Source: Streptomyces marinisediminis
Lineage (GTDB): Bacteria > Actinomycetota > Actinomycetes > Streptomycetales > Streptomycetaceae
Assembly: GCF_026262575.1 (NCBI RefSeq)
Contig: NZ_JAPKFL010000018.1
Coordinates: 49,517-113,516 of the forward strand
Direction of reading: 5' to 3'
DNA length: 64,000 nt
A model generated the notes under the pieces. The model searched no databases. It saw nothing but the letters and a program-made list of their open reading frames with translations, and was not told the origin of the DNA. Positions 16,951-25,325 of the stretch are shown here, piece after piece. Position numbers and translations under genes: made by a program. Position 1 is the first letter of the stretch; each line of letters starts with the position of its first letter.

Positions 16951-17397
16951 ATGGGATCGGTGCGCAAGGCGAGTGCCTGGCTGGGCCTCGTCGATGACAG
17001 CGAGATGCGGTACTACGACGACGACTACGCCGAAGGCCCGGAGCCGGGGGACGCCGCACGGGATGCGTGGGTCACCGACCCGCGCATCCAGGCGACGGCG
17101 GAGTCCGCCCAGGACGCGGGCACCCGCATCGCGACCATCACGCCGGACGGGTTCCGGGACGCCCGCACGATCGGTGAGCTGTTCCGCGACGGCGTGCCGG
17201 TCATCGTCAACCTGACGACCATGGACTCCGGTGACGCCAAGCGCGTCATCGACTTCGCGGCCGGGCTGACGTTCGGCCTGCGCGGCTCCATCGAACGCGT
17301 GGCGACCCGGGTGTTCCTGCTGACCCCGGACACGTACCAGATCGTCAACGGCGAGCAGCGCCGTCCCACCCGGGACGGGTTCTTCAACCAGAGCTGA
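16951..17397 (+). CDS. SepF-like cell-division protein (paralog)
   Basis: 148 residues: a short N-terminal helix (GSVRKASAWLGLVDDS) in the place of the SepF membrane anchor, an acidic linker, and a DUF552/SepF core (ARTIGELFRDGVPVIVNLTT, DSGDAKRVIDFAAGLTFGLR, then GSIERVATRVFLLTPD). SepF binds FtsZ at the membrane; Streptomyces carry extra SepF-like proteins (SflA/SflB) affecting FtsZ organisation in sporulation. It is not beside ftsZ and divIVA, so it is one of these paralogs rather than SepF itself. GAGAGGAGG lies 5 bases before ATG 16951, right after a hairpin that could affect translation. Confidence 0.85.
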   Translation: MGSVRKASAWLGLVDDSEMRYYDDDYAEGPEPGDAARDAWVTDPRIQATAESAQDAGTRIATITPDGFRDARTIGELFRDGVPVIVNLTTMDSGDAKRVIDFAAGLTFGLRGSIERVATRVFLLTPDTYQIVNGEQRRPTRDGFFNQS

Positions 17398-17636
17398 CGT
17401 GCCGTGCGGGGTGCGGGCCTCCCCCGCCGCCCCCGCCCGGCACGCGAACCGGCCGACCGACCGGCCGACCGCGCCCCGCGGCCGCCGTCCTCCCCGCCCG
17501 GCCTCCTCCGCGTCCGCCCCTTCCCGCGCCTTTGCTCCCGCGCCCCGGGACGCCACGGCACTCCGCCCCTTGCCGTCCCCCGCCTCCCGCCTGCCGCGTC
17601 CGCCGTCCGGGCCGGGCGAGCGGGCGGCCCCGGTGC

Positions 17637-18824
17637 CTAGCGGAACGCGTCGCAGCCCGTGAGGGCCTTGCCCAGCACGAGTTGGTGCATCTCCACGGTG
17701 CCCTCGTAGGTGAGCACCGACTCCAGGTTGGTGGCGTGCCGCATGACCGGGTACTCCAGGGAGATCCCGTTGGCGCCCAGGATCGTTCGCGAGGTGCGGC
17801 AGATCTCGATCGCCTCGCGCACGTTGTTGAGCTTGCCGAAGCTCACCTGCTCCGGGCGCAGCCGCCCGGCGTCCATGCGGCGCCCGAGGTGGTGGGCCAG
17901 CAGCACGCCCTTGTGCAGCTCGACGGCCATGTCCGCGAACTTGGCCTGGGTGAGCTGGAACCCGGCGATGGGCCGGCCGAACTGCTCGCGGGCGCGGGCG
18001 TAATCCAAGGCGGCGTCGAAGCTGGCGCGGGCCGCGCCCATCGCGCCCCACACGATGCCGTAGCGGGCGTGGTTCAGACAGCTCAGCGGCCCCTTGAGGC
18101 CGACGACGCCGGGCAGGACCGCGTCCTGGGGCAGCCGCACGTCCTCCAGCACGAGCTCGCTGGTGACCGAGGCGCGCAGCGACCACTTGTGCCGGATCTC
18201 CGGTGCCGAGAAGCCCGCGGCGTCGGCGGGCACCAGGAAGCCGCGCAGGCCCTCGTCGGTCTGCGCCCAGACGACGGCGACGCCGGCCACCGAGCCGTTG
18301 GTGATCCACATCTTGCGCCCGTTCAGCACCCAGTCGGTGCCGTCCCGCCGGGCGTGGGTGCGCAGGTTGGCCGGGTCCGAGCCGTGGTCGGGCTCGGTCA
18401 GGCCGAAGCAGCCGATGGTCTCACCGGCGGCCATCGAGGGCAGCCAGCGCCGCTTGTGCTCCTCAGAGCCGTAGCGGTGGATGGCGTACATCGCCAGCGA
18501 GCCCTGCACCGAGACCAGCGAGCGGATGCCGGAGTCGGCGGCCTCCAGCTCCAGGCAGGCCAGGCCGTACTGCACGGCGCTCGCCCCGGCGCAGCCGTAC
18601 CCGTGCAGGGACATCCCGAGCGCGCCGAGTTCGCCGAGCTCGCGGGCCAGCTCCCGCACGTCGGGCAGCTCACCGCGCTCGTACCACTGGGCGACGTGCG
18701 GCAGCACGCGGTCGGCGGCCCAGCGGCGGACGGTGTCGCGCACCGCCAGCTCCTCCGGGTCGAGCAGGTCGTCGAGGCCGAGGGGGTCGGCCGGGTCGAA
18801 GGGGGGCGGGGTGGTGCTGGACAT
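17637..18824 (-). CDS. acyl-CoA dehydrogenase (glutaryl-CoA dehydrogenase-like)
   Basis: 395 residues with all ACAD segments: FGLTEPDHGSDPANLRTHAR (FAD/substrate loop), KMWITNGSVAGVAVVWAQTD, GAMGAARASFDAALDYARAR and EQFGRPIAGFQLTQAKFADM. The catalytic glutamate is in LTYEGTVEMHQLVLGKALTG, the placement found in glutaryl- and related dehydrogenases. It oxidises an acyl-CoA with FAD, passing electrons to ETF. ATG 18824 is chosen for a GGAGG 7 bases upstream rather than the longer open frame. A palindromic operator-like site lies 60 bases upstream. Confidence 0.9.
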   Translation of the reverse strand: MSSTTPPPFDPADPLGLDDLLDPEELAVRDTVRRWAADRVLPHVAQWYERGELPDVRELARELGELGALGMSLHGYGCAGASAVQYGLACLELEAADSGIRSLVSVQGSLAMYAIHRYGSEEHKRRWLPSMAAGETIGCFGLTEPDHGSDPANLRTHARRDGTDWVLNGRKMWITNGSVAGVAVVWAQTDEGLRGFLVPADAAGFSAPEIRHKWSLRASVTSELVLEDVRLPQDAVLPGVVGLKGPLSCLNHARYGIVWGAMGAARASFDAALDYARAREQFGRPIAGFQLTQAKFADMAVELHKGVLLAHHLGRRMDAGRLRPEQVSFGKLNNVREAIEICRTSRTILGANGISLEYPVMRHATNLESVLTYEGTVEMHQLVLGKALTGCDAFR

Positions 18825-18883
18825 GCTCGGCCTCCGGGTCGCTGAAGTCGTCACGGTGCGGGCGGCAGTGGTGCGCCCCTGAG

Positions 18884-18899
18884 GTTACTGACGAGTAAC
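18884..18899. promoter_or_regulatory. palindromic operator-like site before the acyl-CoA dehydrogenase
   Basis: GTTACT-GACG-AGTAAC is a perfect 6+6 inverted repeat overlapping the last codons of the MFS gene, 60 bases from the ACAD start codon. TTACT-N4-AGTAA sites of this form are typical TetR-family operators near actinobacterial fatty-acid genes (from memory). It suggests a separately regulated ACAD promoter. Confidence 0.55.
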
Positions 18900-20564
18900 G
18901 CCGGTGGGCAAGCACGTGTCGTCGCCGGGTGCCGACGGCCCCGGGACGCGTCCGGAGCCCATCGCGCCGCCCGCGTCCTCGCCCCGCCCGGTCGCCGCCT
19001 CGTCCGGGCCGCCAGCGGCCCCGCCCGGCCCGGCCGCGACGGCGCCCGCTTGCCCGGCCCGCGCCGAGCCCGGCAGCCGCAGGGCGGCGAGCGCCCCGGT
19101 CAGCAGCAGCGCCGCGCTCACCAGCAGCGTGACGTGCATCCCCTGCACGAACGCCGCCCGGGCCGAGGCGCGCAGCAGCTCGCCGGTGGCGCCGCCGAGC
19201 CCGTCGGCCACCACGTACGCCTCACCGAGCGAGTGCCCGGCCGCGTCGGCGGCGTCGCCCGGTATCCCGGCGGCCGCCGCGACGGACGAGCCGTAGGTGC
19301 CGTTCATGACGCTGCCCAGCAGGGCGATGCCCAGGCCCGCGCCGAGCTGGTAGGCCGTCTCCCCGATGGCCGCGGCCCCGCCCGCCTGCTCGGGGGGCGC
19401 GTCGCTCAGCATCGACTCGTAGCAGCCGAACAGCACCGCCTCCAGGCCGAAGCCGAGGACCAGGAAGGCCCCGGTGCACACGCCCGGGTCGTCCTGGACG
19501 CCGAGCGTGGTCAGCGTCAGCACGGCGAGCACGGTCGCCACGAACCCGCCGCCGACCATCAGCCGCGGCCCCAGCGCCCGCAGCAGGTGCGGACCGGCCA
19601 GCCCGGCGGCGATGGCGGCCACCGACAGCGGCAGCAGCCGCAGCCCGGTCTGCAGCGGCGAGAGCCCGAGGACGAGCTGGAGGTACTGGGCGGCCAGCAG
19701 CGCGAGCCCCACGAGCGCGAGCACCGTCAGCACGATGCAGGCCACGGAGGTGCCGAAGGCCGGGCGGGCGAAGGCGGAGAAGTCGATCAGCGGGCGCGTC
19801 CGGCCGCGCTGCCGCCGCACGAACCAGGCCAGCAGGGCGCCGCCCGCCACCAGGAGCACGGCGGTGGCCGGGTGGGTCAGCTCGCCGCCGCCCATCCGCT
19901 TGACGGCCAGGACCACGGCGAACAGGCCCGTGGCGGCCAGCACGGCGCCGACCACGTCCCAGGGACCGGTGCCGGCCCCGGTCGACTCCGGGACCAGGCG
20001 CAGGGCCACCGGGATCGCCAGCACCATCAGCGGGACGTTCAGCAGGAACACCGAGCCCCACCAGAAGTGCTCCAGCAGCAGCCCGCCCACCAGCGGCCCG
20101 GCGGCGGCGCCGACGGCCGCGACGGCGCTCCAGATCCCGATGGCCAGCGCACGCTCCCGCCGGTCGGGGAAGACGTGCCGGAGCAGGGAGAGGGTGGCGG
20201 GCATGATCATCGCACCGCCCGCCCCGAGCAGCGCCCGGGCGGCGATCAGCACCCCCGGGTCGTGGGCGAGGACGGCCAGCGCCGAGGACAGGCCGAAGAG
20301 CGCGTAGCCGCTCAGCAGCACCCGGCGCCGGCCCACGCGGTCCCCGAGCGTCCCGAAGAGGATGAGCAGCGAGGCGCACACCAGCGGGTAGGCGTCGACG
20401 ATCCACAGCAGCTCGACGGGGCCGGGCCGCAGGTCGGCGGTGACGGCGGGCACGGCCACGTGCAGCACCGTGGCGTCGAGGGCGACGAGCAGCAGGCTGG
20501 CGCACAGCACGACGAGTACGGCCCAGCGGCCGGGGCCCTGACCGGCCCGGCTGGTCCCTGTCAT
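18885..20564 (-). CDS. MFS drug exporter, DHA2 (14-TM) family
   Basis: 559 residues with about 14 hydrophobic segments. It has the DHA2 features: VALDATVLHVAVPAV in helix 1, the loop motif FGTLGDRVGRRRVLLSGYAL, and the motif-C helix IWSAVAAVGAAAGPLVGGLL. It resembles SmvA/QacA-like exporters of cationic compounds or self-resistance pumps; the substrate is unknown. The C-terminal 70 residues are a Gly/Ala-rich cytoplasmic tail. No TetR repressor adjoins it. ATG 20564 has a GGAGGA ribosome site. Confidence 0.9.
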   Translation of the reverse strand: MTGTSRAGQGPGRWAVLVVLCASLLLVALDATVLHVAVPAVTADLRPGPVELLWIVDAYPLVCASLLILFGTLGDRVGRRRVLLSGYALFGLSSALAVLAHDPGVLIAARALLGAGGAMIMPATLSLLRHVFPDRRERALAIGIWSAVAAVGAAAGPLVGGLLLEHFWWGSVFLLNVPLMVLAIPVALRLVPESTGAGTGPWDVVGAVLAATGLFAVVLAVKRMGGGELTHPATAVLLVAGGALLAWFVRRQRGRTRPLIDFSAFARPAFGTSVACIVLTVLALVGLALLAAQYLQLVLGLSPLQTGLRLLPLSVAAIAAGLAGPHLLRALGPRLMVGGGFVATVLAVLTLTTLGVQDDPGVCTGAFLVLGFGLEAVLFGCYESMLSDAPPEQAGGAAAIGETAYQLGAGLGIALLGSVMNGTYGSSVAAAAGIPGDAADAAGHSLGEAYVVADGLGGATGELLRASARAAFVQGMHVTLLVSAALLLTGALAALRLPGSARAGQAGAVAAGPGGAAGGPDEAATGRGEDAGGAMGSGRVPGPSAPGDDTCLPTGVTRQ

Positions 20565-20892
20565 GCGCGTTCCTCCTCCGCTGGTCGCGTCCGTAGGGTA
20601 CGCGAGTCCGGCCGGGCCCCCGGTGGCCCGTCGGCCCCGGCGCCCGGTCCGGTGGACGGGCCGCCGCCGGACGAAAGGTTAATCGGGCGTGGACGGGGGA
20701 AGAACGCGCGGGCAATGGGGGGCGCCGGTCCGGGAAAAGCGGCCGCAATTTACCGCCGCCCCCGCTTTCGCCGAGAAACCGCCCGGCGGGCCGCGCGGGG
20801 GCGCATTCCCCTCGTCCCCACCACATCACATCGCCATTACGAACCCCGGCGCCGCGCCGTCCTCCCTTGTCACCCGCTGTAATGTCGATTGA
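20565..20892. other. 328-bp divergent interval between the MFS and PAP2 genes
   Basis: Locally AT-richer patches (GGTTAATCGG; GGCCGCAATTTACCG) suggest promoters for both divergent genes. No ORF, clear operator or hairpin was identified. Confidence 0.4.
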
Positions 20893-21846
20893 GTGCGCAC
20901 CGACCGAATCTTCGCCCGCCTGGGACAGGAGCCCACGCGGCCGCCGAACCCGGCCCCGGGGATGAGCGTCACCCGCAGAGTGCTCTTCGGCGCCACGCTG
21001 GCGTTCTACGCGGCCGTCGTGGCGGCCGTGCTGCGGACCTCCTACCTGGTCCGGCTGGACTGGCAGCTCATGCTGTTCCGGCCGTACAAGCAGTGGCCGG
21101 AGCTCCACCCGTTCCTGGACTACTTCGTGGTCCTGGGCCAGCGCGGCCCGACGGCCGCGCTGGTGGCGGCGTGGCTGGGGTGGCGGTCGTGGCGGCAGCG
21201 CACGCTGCGCCCGCTGCTCATGCTGGGGGCGGCCCTGCTGCTGCTCAACGTGACGGTGGGTGCGGCCAAGCTGGGCATGGGCCGGGAGGGGCCGCACTAC
21301 GCCAACCTCGTCGGCGCCAACGAGATGTTCCTGACCGGCGATATATTCCCCTCCGGGCACACCGCGAACGCGGTCGTCACCTGGGGCATCCTGGCCTACC
21401 TGGCCAGCACGCAGCCCGCCAGGCGCCGGCTGTCGGTCGTGGCGGCCGTCTTCGCGCTCGGGGTCGGGGCCACCACCGTCTACCTCGGCACGCACTGGCT
21501 CAGCGACGTGCTGCTCGGCTGGGCGGCCGGGCTGCTGATCCTGCTGGCGCTGCCGTGGTGCGAGCCGCTGGCGGCCCGGGTGGAGGGGCACGTGCTCGCC
21601 TACTGGACGCGGCTGCGGGCCGCCGGGCGGGTGATGACGGCGGGCGCGGCGCCGCCGGGCGCCGGGGCCGCCGCGTCCTCCCCGGCCGCGGGCACGCCGC
21701 CGTCGGGCACCGCACGGCCGACCGCCACGGCGGAGGGCGGCGCCGAGCCCGGCCGGGCGCTGGTGCGCGGCGCGCCCGCCGGCCACCCGCAGCGCGTGCG
21801 CCCCGTGCGTTCGGACCGCACCCGGCCCGCCCCGCTCGGACGCTGA
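20893..21846 (+). CDS. PAP2-family membrane phosphatase
   Basis: 317 residues with five to six membrane helices in the first 230. The three PAP2 motifs are present in order: KLGMGREGPHY, PSGHT (in GDIFPSGHTANAVV) and GTHWLSDVLLGW with the catalytic His. Such enzymes dephosphorylate lipid or polyprenyl phosphates at the outer membrane face. The last 90 residues are a disordered Ala/Pro/Arg tail. A GTG at 20893 begins it without an evident ribosome site; the internal ATG (GMSVTRRVLF) is an alternative. Confidence 0.85.
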   Translation: MRTDRIFARLGQEPTRPPNPAPGMSVTRRVLFGATLAFYAAVVAAVLRTSYLVRLDWQLMLFRPYKQWPELHPFLDYFVVLGQRGPTAALVAAWLGWRSWRQRTLRPLLMLGAALLLLNVTVGAAKLGMGREGPHYANLVGANEMFLTGDIFPSGHTANAVVTWGILAYLASTQPARRRLSVVAAVFALGVGATTVYLGTHWLSDVLLGWAAGLLILLALPWCEPLAARVEGHVLAYWTRLRAAGRVMTAGAAPPGAGAAASSPAAGTPPSGTARPTATAEGGAEPGRALVRGAPAGHPQRVRPVRSDRTRPAPLGR

Positions 21847-21893
21847 CGCGCCCCGCGCCCCGGTCGTGGCCGGCCGGTACCCGGCCCCGGCTC

Positions 21894-22109
21894 TCAGCCC
21901 TTCCAGCTACGGACGACGCGGTCGTCCTCCACGGTGAGGTTCAGCCGTCCGGCCAGGTACTCCATCGTGATCATGGCGTCGGGCGGCAGCACCCGCACCC
22001 TGCTCCACCCCTTCTCCCTGGCCCGCTCCTCCGCCTGCCGCGCGGGCATCCCGGCGTAGGCCTCGGGGTCGTCGTCCGGTTCCGTCGCTGCGAACGGTGA
22101 ATCTCCCAT
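21894..22109 (-). CDS. peptidase-inhibitor I78-like small protein
   Basis: 71 residues. The C-terminal half, VRVLPPDAMITMEYLAGRLN then LTVEDDRVVRSWKG, follows the I78 pattern (pDamvTmDyrpdRLNvxxdxxxvvxxvxcG). Known I78 members such as aspergillus elastase inhibitor are extracellular; here there is no signal peptide, so the protein is probably cytoplasmic and its partner unknown. ATG 22109 is the natural start. It is convergent with the PAP2 gene. Confidence 0.7.
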   Translation of the reverse strand: MGDSPFAATEPDDDPEAYAGMPARQAEERAREKGWSRVRVLPPDAMITMEYLAGRLNLTVEDDRVVRSWKG

Positions 22110-22214
22110 GCCGCCACCGTACCGGCGGGCGCGCGGCACCCGGAAGTCCCGGGCGGATCGTCACGCCGTCACGCTTGTGTCACAGTCCGACCGGCGCCCG
22201 CTCGCCCGGACGGC

Positions 22215-23315
22215 TCACTCTTCCGGGTTTTTTCCGGGCCGGGCGGAAATCCTTTCCGAGCGCTCGGAAATGGGCGCCGGAAGGCGGCCTTCCGGAAATC
22301 GGCAATGCGTGGGCACGGCGCTTTCCGGCGCGGCGCGGGACGCGGTCGGCGACTTTTCCAGGACGCGGGTCAGGCGGTCGCGCACGGCCGCGATGTGGGC
22401 GGTCAGCTCCGCCGGTTCGCGGACCTCGAAGTCCGCGTCGAGCAGCAGCAGGTGCACCGCCATCGTCGCCGGCGAGTAGGCACCGGTCCGCAGCAGACAG
22501 GTGTGCTCGTCGACCGCCTCCAGCGTGCCCGCGGCCGGGGGGATCCGCGCCGCCGCCTCCTCGGCGGGCAGGTGCAGCAGCACCGTGGCCCGGGTGAGGT
22601 AGGCGCGGGTGGAGACGCCTTCGGCGACGTAGGCGCCCAGGTCCTCGGCGGGCGGCCGCCGGGGCGTGAAGCGCGGCCCGTGCGGCGGGGTCAGCGTGAG
22701 GCGGTCGACGCGGAAGGTGCGCCAGTCCGCGCGGTCGGCGTCCCACGCCACCAGGTACCAGCGCCGCTGGCTGCTCACCAGGCGCAGCGGCTCGACGGTG
22801 CGGCTGGTCGGGTCGCCGCCCAGCGCGCGGTAGGTGAACCGCAGCCGCTGGTGGTCGCGGCAGGCGTGGGCCAGCTCGCTGATGATGTCGGGGTCCACGC
22901 CCGGTTCGCGCCGCGCGTGCCGCATCGGCACCGTGTACGCGGCGAGCGCGGCCACCCGGCGGCGCAGCCGGTCCGGCAGCACCTGCTCCAGCTTCGCCAG
23001 GGCGCGCGCGGAGGACTCCTCGATCCCCTCCACACCGCCCGCGCCGACCGCGCTCTGCAGCCCGACGGCGACCGCCACGGCCTCGTCGTCGTCCAGCAGC
23101 AGGGGTGGCAGCCGCGCTCCGGCGCCGAGCCGGTAGCCGCCCGCCGTGCCCGTCGCGGAGTGCACGGGGTAGTCCAGGCCGCGCAGCCGCTCGACGTCGC
23201 GCCGCACCGTGCGCGCGCTCACGCCCAGCCGGTCCGCGAGGTCGGCACCGGACCACTCGCGGCGGGCCTGGAGCAGCGAGAGCAGGCGCAGCAGGCGCGC
23301 CGAGGTCTCCATCAT
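22215..23315 (-). CDS. HTH/WYL-domain transcriptional regulator (YafY type)
   Basis: 366 residues. N-terminal HTH_11 (LRLLSLLQARREWSGADLAD, LGVSARTVRRDVERLRGLDY), then a WYL domain (HQRLRFTYRALGGDPTSRTV, EPLRLVSSQRRWYLVAWD, TFRVDRLT) and a WCX-like C-terminus ending ITAVRDRL-like (LTAHIAAVRDRLTRVLEK). WYL proteins sense nucleic-acid or small ligands and often control DNA-damage or defence genes. No target is obvious. About 40 residues after VLEK lie over two strong palindromes and may be a fortuitous extension. Start at ATG 23315 or 23312. Confidence 0.85.
   Translation of the reverse strand: MMETSARLLRLLSLLQARREWSGADLADRLGVSARTVRRDVERLRGLDYPVHSATGTAGGYRLGAGARLPPLLLDDDEAVAVAVGLQSAVGAGGVEGIEESSARALAKLEQVLPDRLRRRVAALAAYTVPMRHARREPGVDPDIISELAHACRDHQRLRFTYRALGGDPTSRTVEPLRLVSSQRRWYLVAWDADRADWRTFRVDRLTLTPPHGPRFTPRRPPAEDLGAYVAEGVSTRAYLTRATVLLHLPAEEAAARIPPAAGTLEAVDEHTCLLRTGAYSPATMAVHLLLLDADFEVREPAELTAHIAAVRDRLTRVLEKSPTASRAAPESAVPTHCRFPEGRLPAPISERSERISARPGKNPEE
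22253..22270. repeat. 18-bp perfect palindrome
   Basis: TTTCCGAGCGCTCGGAAA is its own reverse complement. It lies in the last codons of the WYL-regulator frame. It could be a regulator site or part of a termination structure; see the next hairpin. Confidence 0.8.
22277..22295. terminator. hairpin near the end of the WYL regulator
   Basis: CCGGAAGGC and GCCTTCCGG form a 9-bp stem around a single base, 6 bases from the 18-bp palindrome. Together they form an unusual double dyad near the gene end. Termination is one reading; protein binding is another. Confidence 0.4.
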
Positions 23316-23415
23316 GGCGTCGAGTGTGGCAGCCCTCACGGACACCCGCTGTCCGCGGGACCTCCCCCGGGCCGCGCCCCGGGGGCGCGACGCGGCGGGC
23401 GGGCGGCGGGCGGGT

Positions 23416-24261
23416 TCAGGACGCGGCGGGCGCCGCCTCGAACCGCAGCAGCAGTTCGTTCGCGGCCGAGTAGCCCGGCCGCACCCGCTGCCGGCCGTCG
23501 GCCAGGGCGACCGCCGGGTGGCGCACGGCGTTCCGCTTGTCCGCGACGTCGTCCAGGATGCGCGCCAGCCGGACCGGCGCGGCGGCGCGGGAGGGCCGCA
23601 GCAGGAGGGCCGCGCGGGCGGCCGGGCCGGGGCCGGGCAGGGCGGCGAGCGGCAGCCGGGCGGTGAACCCCGGCTCCCGCGCTCGCGCGGGCACGGCCAC
23701 CACGGGCTCCTTCGCCCCCGGCGGCACCGCCTCGACGACGGCGTCGGGGCCCAGCTCCGCCCCGTACAGGTGGCCGCGCAGGGTCAGCACGCCGTCGGCC
23801 ACCTCCACGCCGGTGGCCTCGGCGTGCGGCCAGCGGTGCCAGGCCCGCACGGCAAGCGTGCCGCGCGACGTGGTGCACGGGATGCGCACGCCCAGCCACG
23901 TGCGGTCCGGGCGCGGCACCCGGTCCACCAGGGACCGCAGGTCGTGGGTGCCGGGCAGCAGGCGGCCGCGACGGCGTTCGCCGGTGCCGAGGTAGGCGTG
24001 CCACAGCCCCTCGGCCAGCGTCATGGTGCTCGGCAGCGCCGCCCGCAGCAGGCCGGGGGACGTCGGCACCAGGGGCAGCCGGACCTCCTCGACCGCTTCG
24101 CGCCCGGCGGCGGGCCGGCGGCGCAGCAGCAGGCCGGTGTCCCAGCGCTCGTGGGCGCCGTCGTGGGCGACGTCGAAGGTGAGTCCGCCCGCGCTGTCGG
24201 CCGTGCAGTGGGCGCGCGGGCGCGCGCCCCGCGGTGAGCGCCCCGCGGTGGTGGCGTTCAT
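23416..24261 (-). CDS. hypothetical protein, transferase-like accessory domain
   Basis: 281 residues, mostly beta-strand in character (LRAALPSTMTLAEGLWHAYL, LGVRIPCTTSRGTLAVRAWH, VEVADGVLTLRGHLYGAELG). From memory, similar proteins in Streptomyces are annotated only as 'transferase', resembling the beta-rich domain that accompanies glycosyl- or glycerophosphotransferases. No catalytic motif is visible. No signal peptide. ATG 24261 is used; an upstream open frame lacks protein character. It is flanked by minus-strand genes but about 390 bases from the next one. Confidence 0.55.
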   Translation of the reverse strand: MNATTAGRSPRGARPRAHCTADSAGGLTFDVAHDGAHERWDTGLLLRRRPAAGREAVEEVRLPLVPTSPGLLRAALPSTMTLAEGLWHAYLGTGERRRGRLLPGTHDLRSLVDRVPRPDRTWLGVRIPCTTSRGTLAVRAWHRWPHAEATGVEVADGVLTLRGHLYGAELGPDAVVEAVPPGAKEPVVAVPARAREPGFTARLPLAALPGPGPAARAALLLRPSRAAAPVRLARILDDVADKRNAVRHPAVALADGRQRVRPGYSAANELLLRFEAAPAAS

Positions 24262-24653
24262 CCGCGGCGCCCCCGCTGTGCCGCCCGCGCGGGCGCGGCG
24301 GCGGCCGTGGCCGTGACCGTGCGTATGTGCATGCGTCCCTGATCCTGGTTTCGACGCGGACAGGCCCCCCGCACCGGTGACCTGTTCGCCGTGCACCGGG
24401 TAAGACCGGGATGCGGTGCCCGGGGTTGGCTGATGTGACGTACTTCTTCCCACAACCGCCGCCTTTCCGCCGCCGCGGGCTTCCGGTTCGCGCGCGCCCG
24501 CCGCGGCGGGCGGCGCCACGCGCGGCGCCCCGCCACGGTGGGACCGTGGCGGGGCGCCGTTCGCCGTGCCGTGACGGGCCGCGGCCCGCGGGCCTTCGGG
24601 CGGCACGGGCCCCGGAGGGACCCGCGACCGGCCGCCCGCGGACCTCCGGGCGG
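24262..24653. other. 392-bp interval upstream of the transferase-like gene
   Basis: Holds the terminator of the rpf-like gene (24523-24559). The 24330-24470 part is AT-richer (GACGTACTTCTTCCCAC) and likely carries the promoter of the transferase-like gene. No ORF supported. Confidence 0.45.
24523..24559 (-). terminator. terminator after the rpf-like gene
   Basis: A 17-bp perfect stem (CGGCGCCCCGCCACGGT with its complement) around a GGG loop, about 95 bases beyond the stop codon. Confidence 0.8.
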
Positions 24654-25325
24654 TCAGACCTTCAGGCGCTGGCCGGGCATGATGAGGTTGGGGTCGGCGC
24701 CGATGACGCCGGCGTTGACCTCGTAGACGGCGCGCCAGTCGACGCCGTGCGCCTGGGCGATCCGGCTGAGCGTGTCGCCCGCCTTCACCGTGTAGTTGGC
24801 GCGCGGGTGGTCACGGCCCGCACGGGGCTGCGCGGCCCGCTCCCGGGTGGCGGACTCCCCGCTGGGCGCGCTCCGCGGCGCGCTCTTGGGGGCGCTCTTC
24901 GGCGTGCTCTCGGGCGCCGGCTGGGCGGCCGGCGCGCCGGAGCCGGACGGCCGGGCCGGGCCCGGGTCGGTGCCGTAGAGGCCCAGCTTGGCGGAGCAGG
25001 CGGGCCACGCCCCCCAGCCCTGGGCGTCCTGCACCTTGTTGGCGATCTCGATCTGCTGCGCGCGGGTGGCCTGGTTGGCCGTCCCCGCGTAGGCGGTGCC
25101 GCCGTACGCCGCCCAGGTCGAGGCGGAGAACTGGAGGCCACCGTAGTAGCCGTTGCCCGTGTTGATCTGCCAGTTGCCACCGCTCTCGCACTGGGCGAGC
25201 CGGTCCCACACGCCGCCGTCCGCCGCCTGGGCGGTGCCGGTCGCGAGGGAGAGCAGCGCCAGCGGGGCCGCGACGGTCAGCGAGATCGCGCCCGCACGTG
25301 CTGCTTTGCCACGACGATCGAACAA
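24654..25325 (-). CDS. resuscitation-promoting factor-like transglycosylase with LysM domain
   Basis: 223 residues. Signal peptide (ARAGAISLTVAAPLALLSLA, cleavage near TAQAADG), then the Rpf lysozyme-like domain (GVWDRLAQCESGGNWQINTG, GYYGGLQFSASTWAAYGG) with the catalytic Glu in CESGG. A disordered linker of SAPKSAPRS type follows, then a C-terminal LysM (YTVKAGDTLSRIAQAHGVDW). Such secreted muralytic enzymes cut peptidoglycan and promote spore germination and outgrowth in Streptomyces. A TTG at 25325 is the apparent start with GAGAGGG 7 bases upstream. A long 5' region suggests a regulated leader. Confidence 0.92.
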   Translation of the reverse strand: MFDRRGKAARAGAISLTVAAPLALLSLATGTAQAADGGVWDRLAQCESGGNWQINTGNGYYGGLQFSASTWAAYGGTAYAGTANQATRAQQIEIANKVQDAQGWGAWPACSAKLGLYGTDPGPARPSGSGAPAAQPAPESTPKSAPKSAPRSAPSGESATRERAAQPRAGRDHPRANYTVKAGDTLSRIAQAHGVDWRAVYEVNAGVIGADPNLIMPGQRLKV

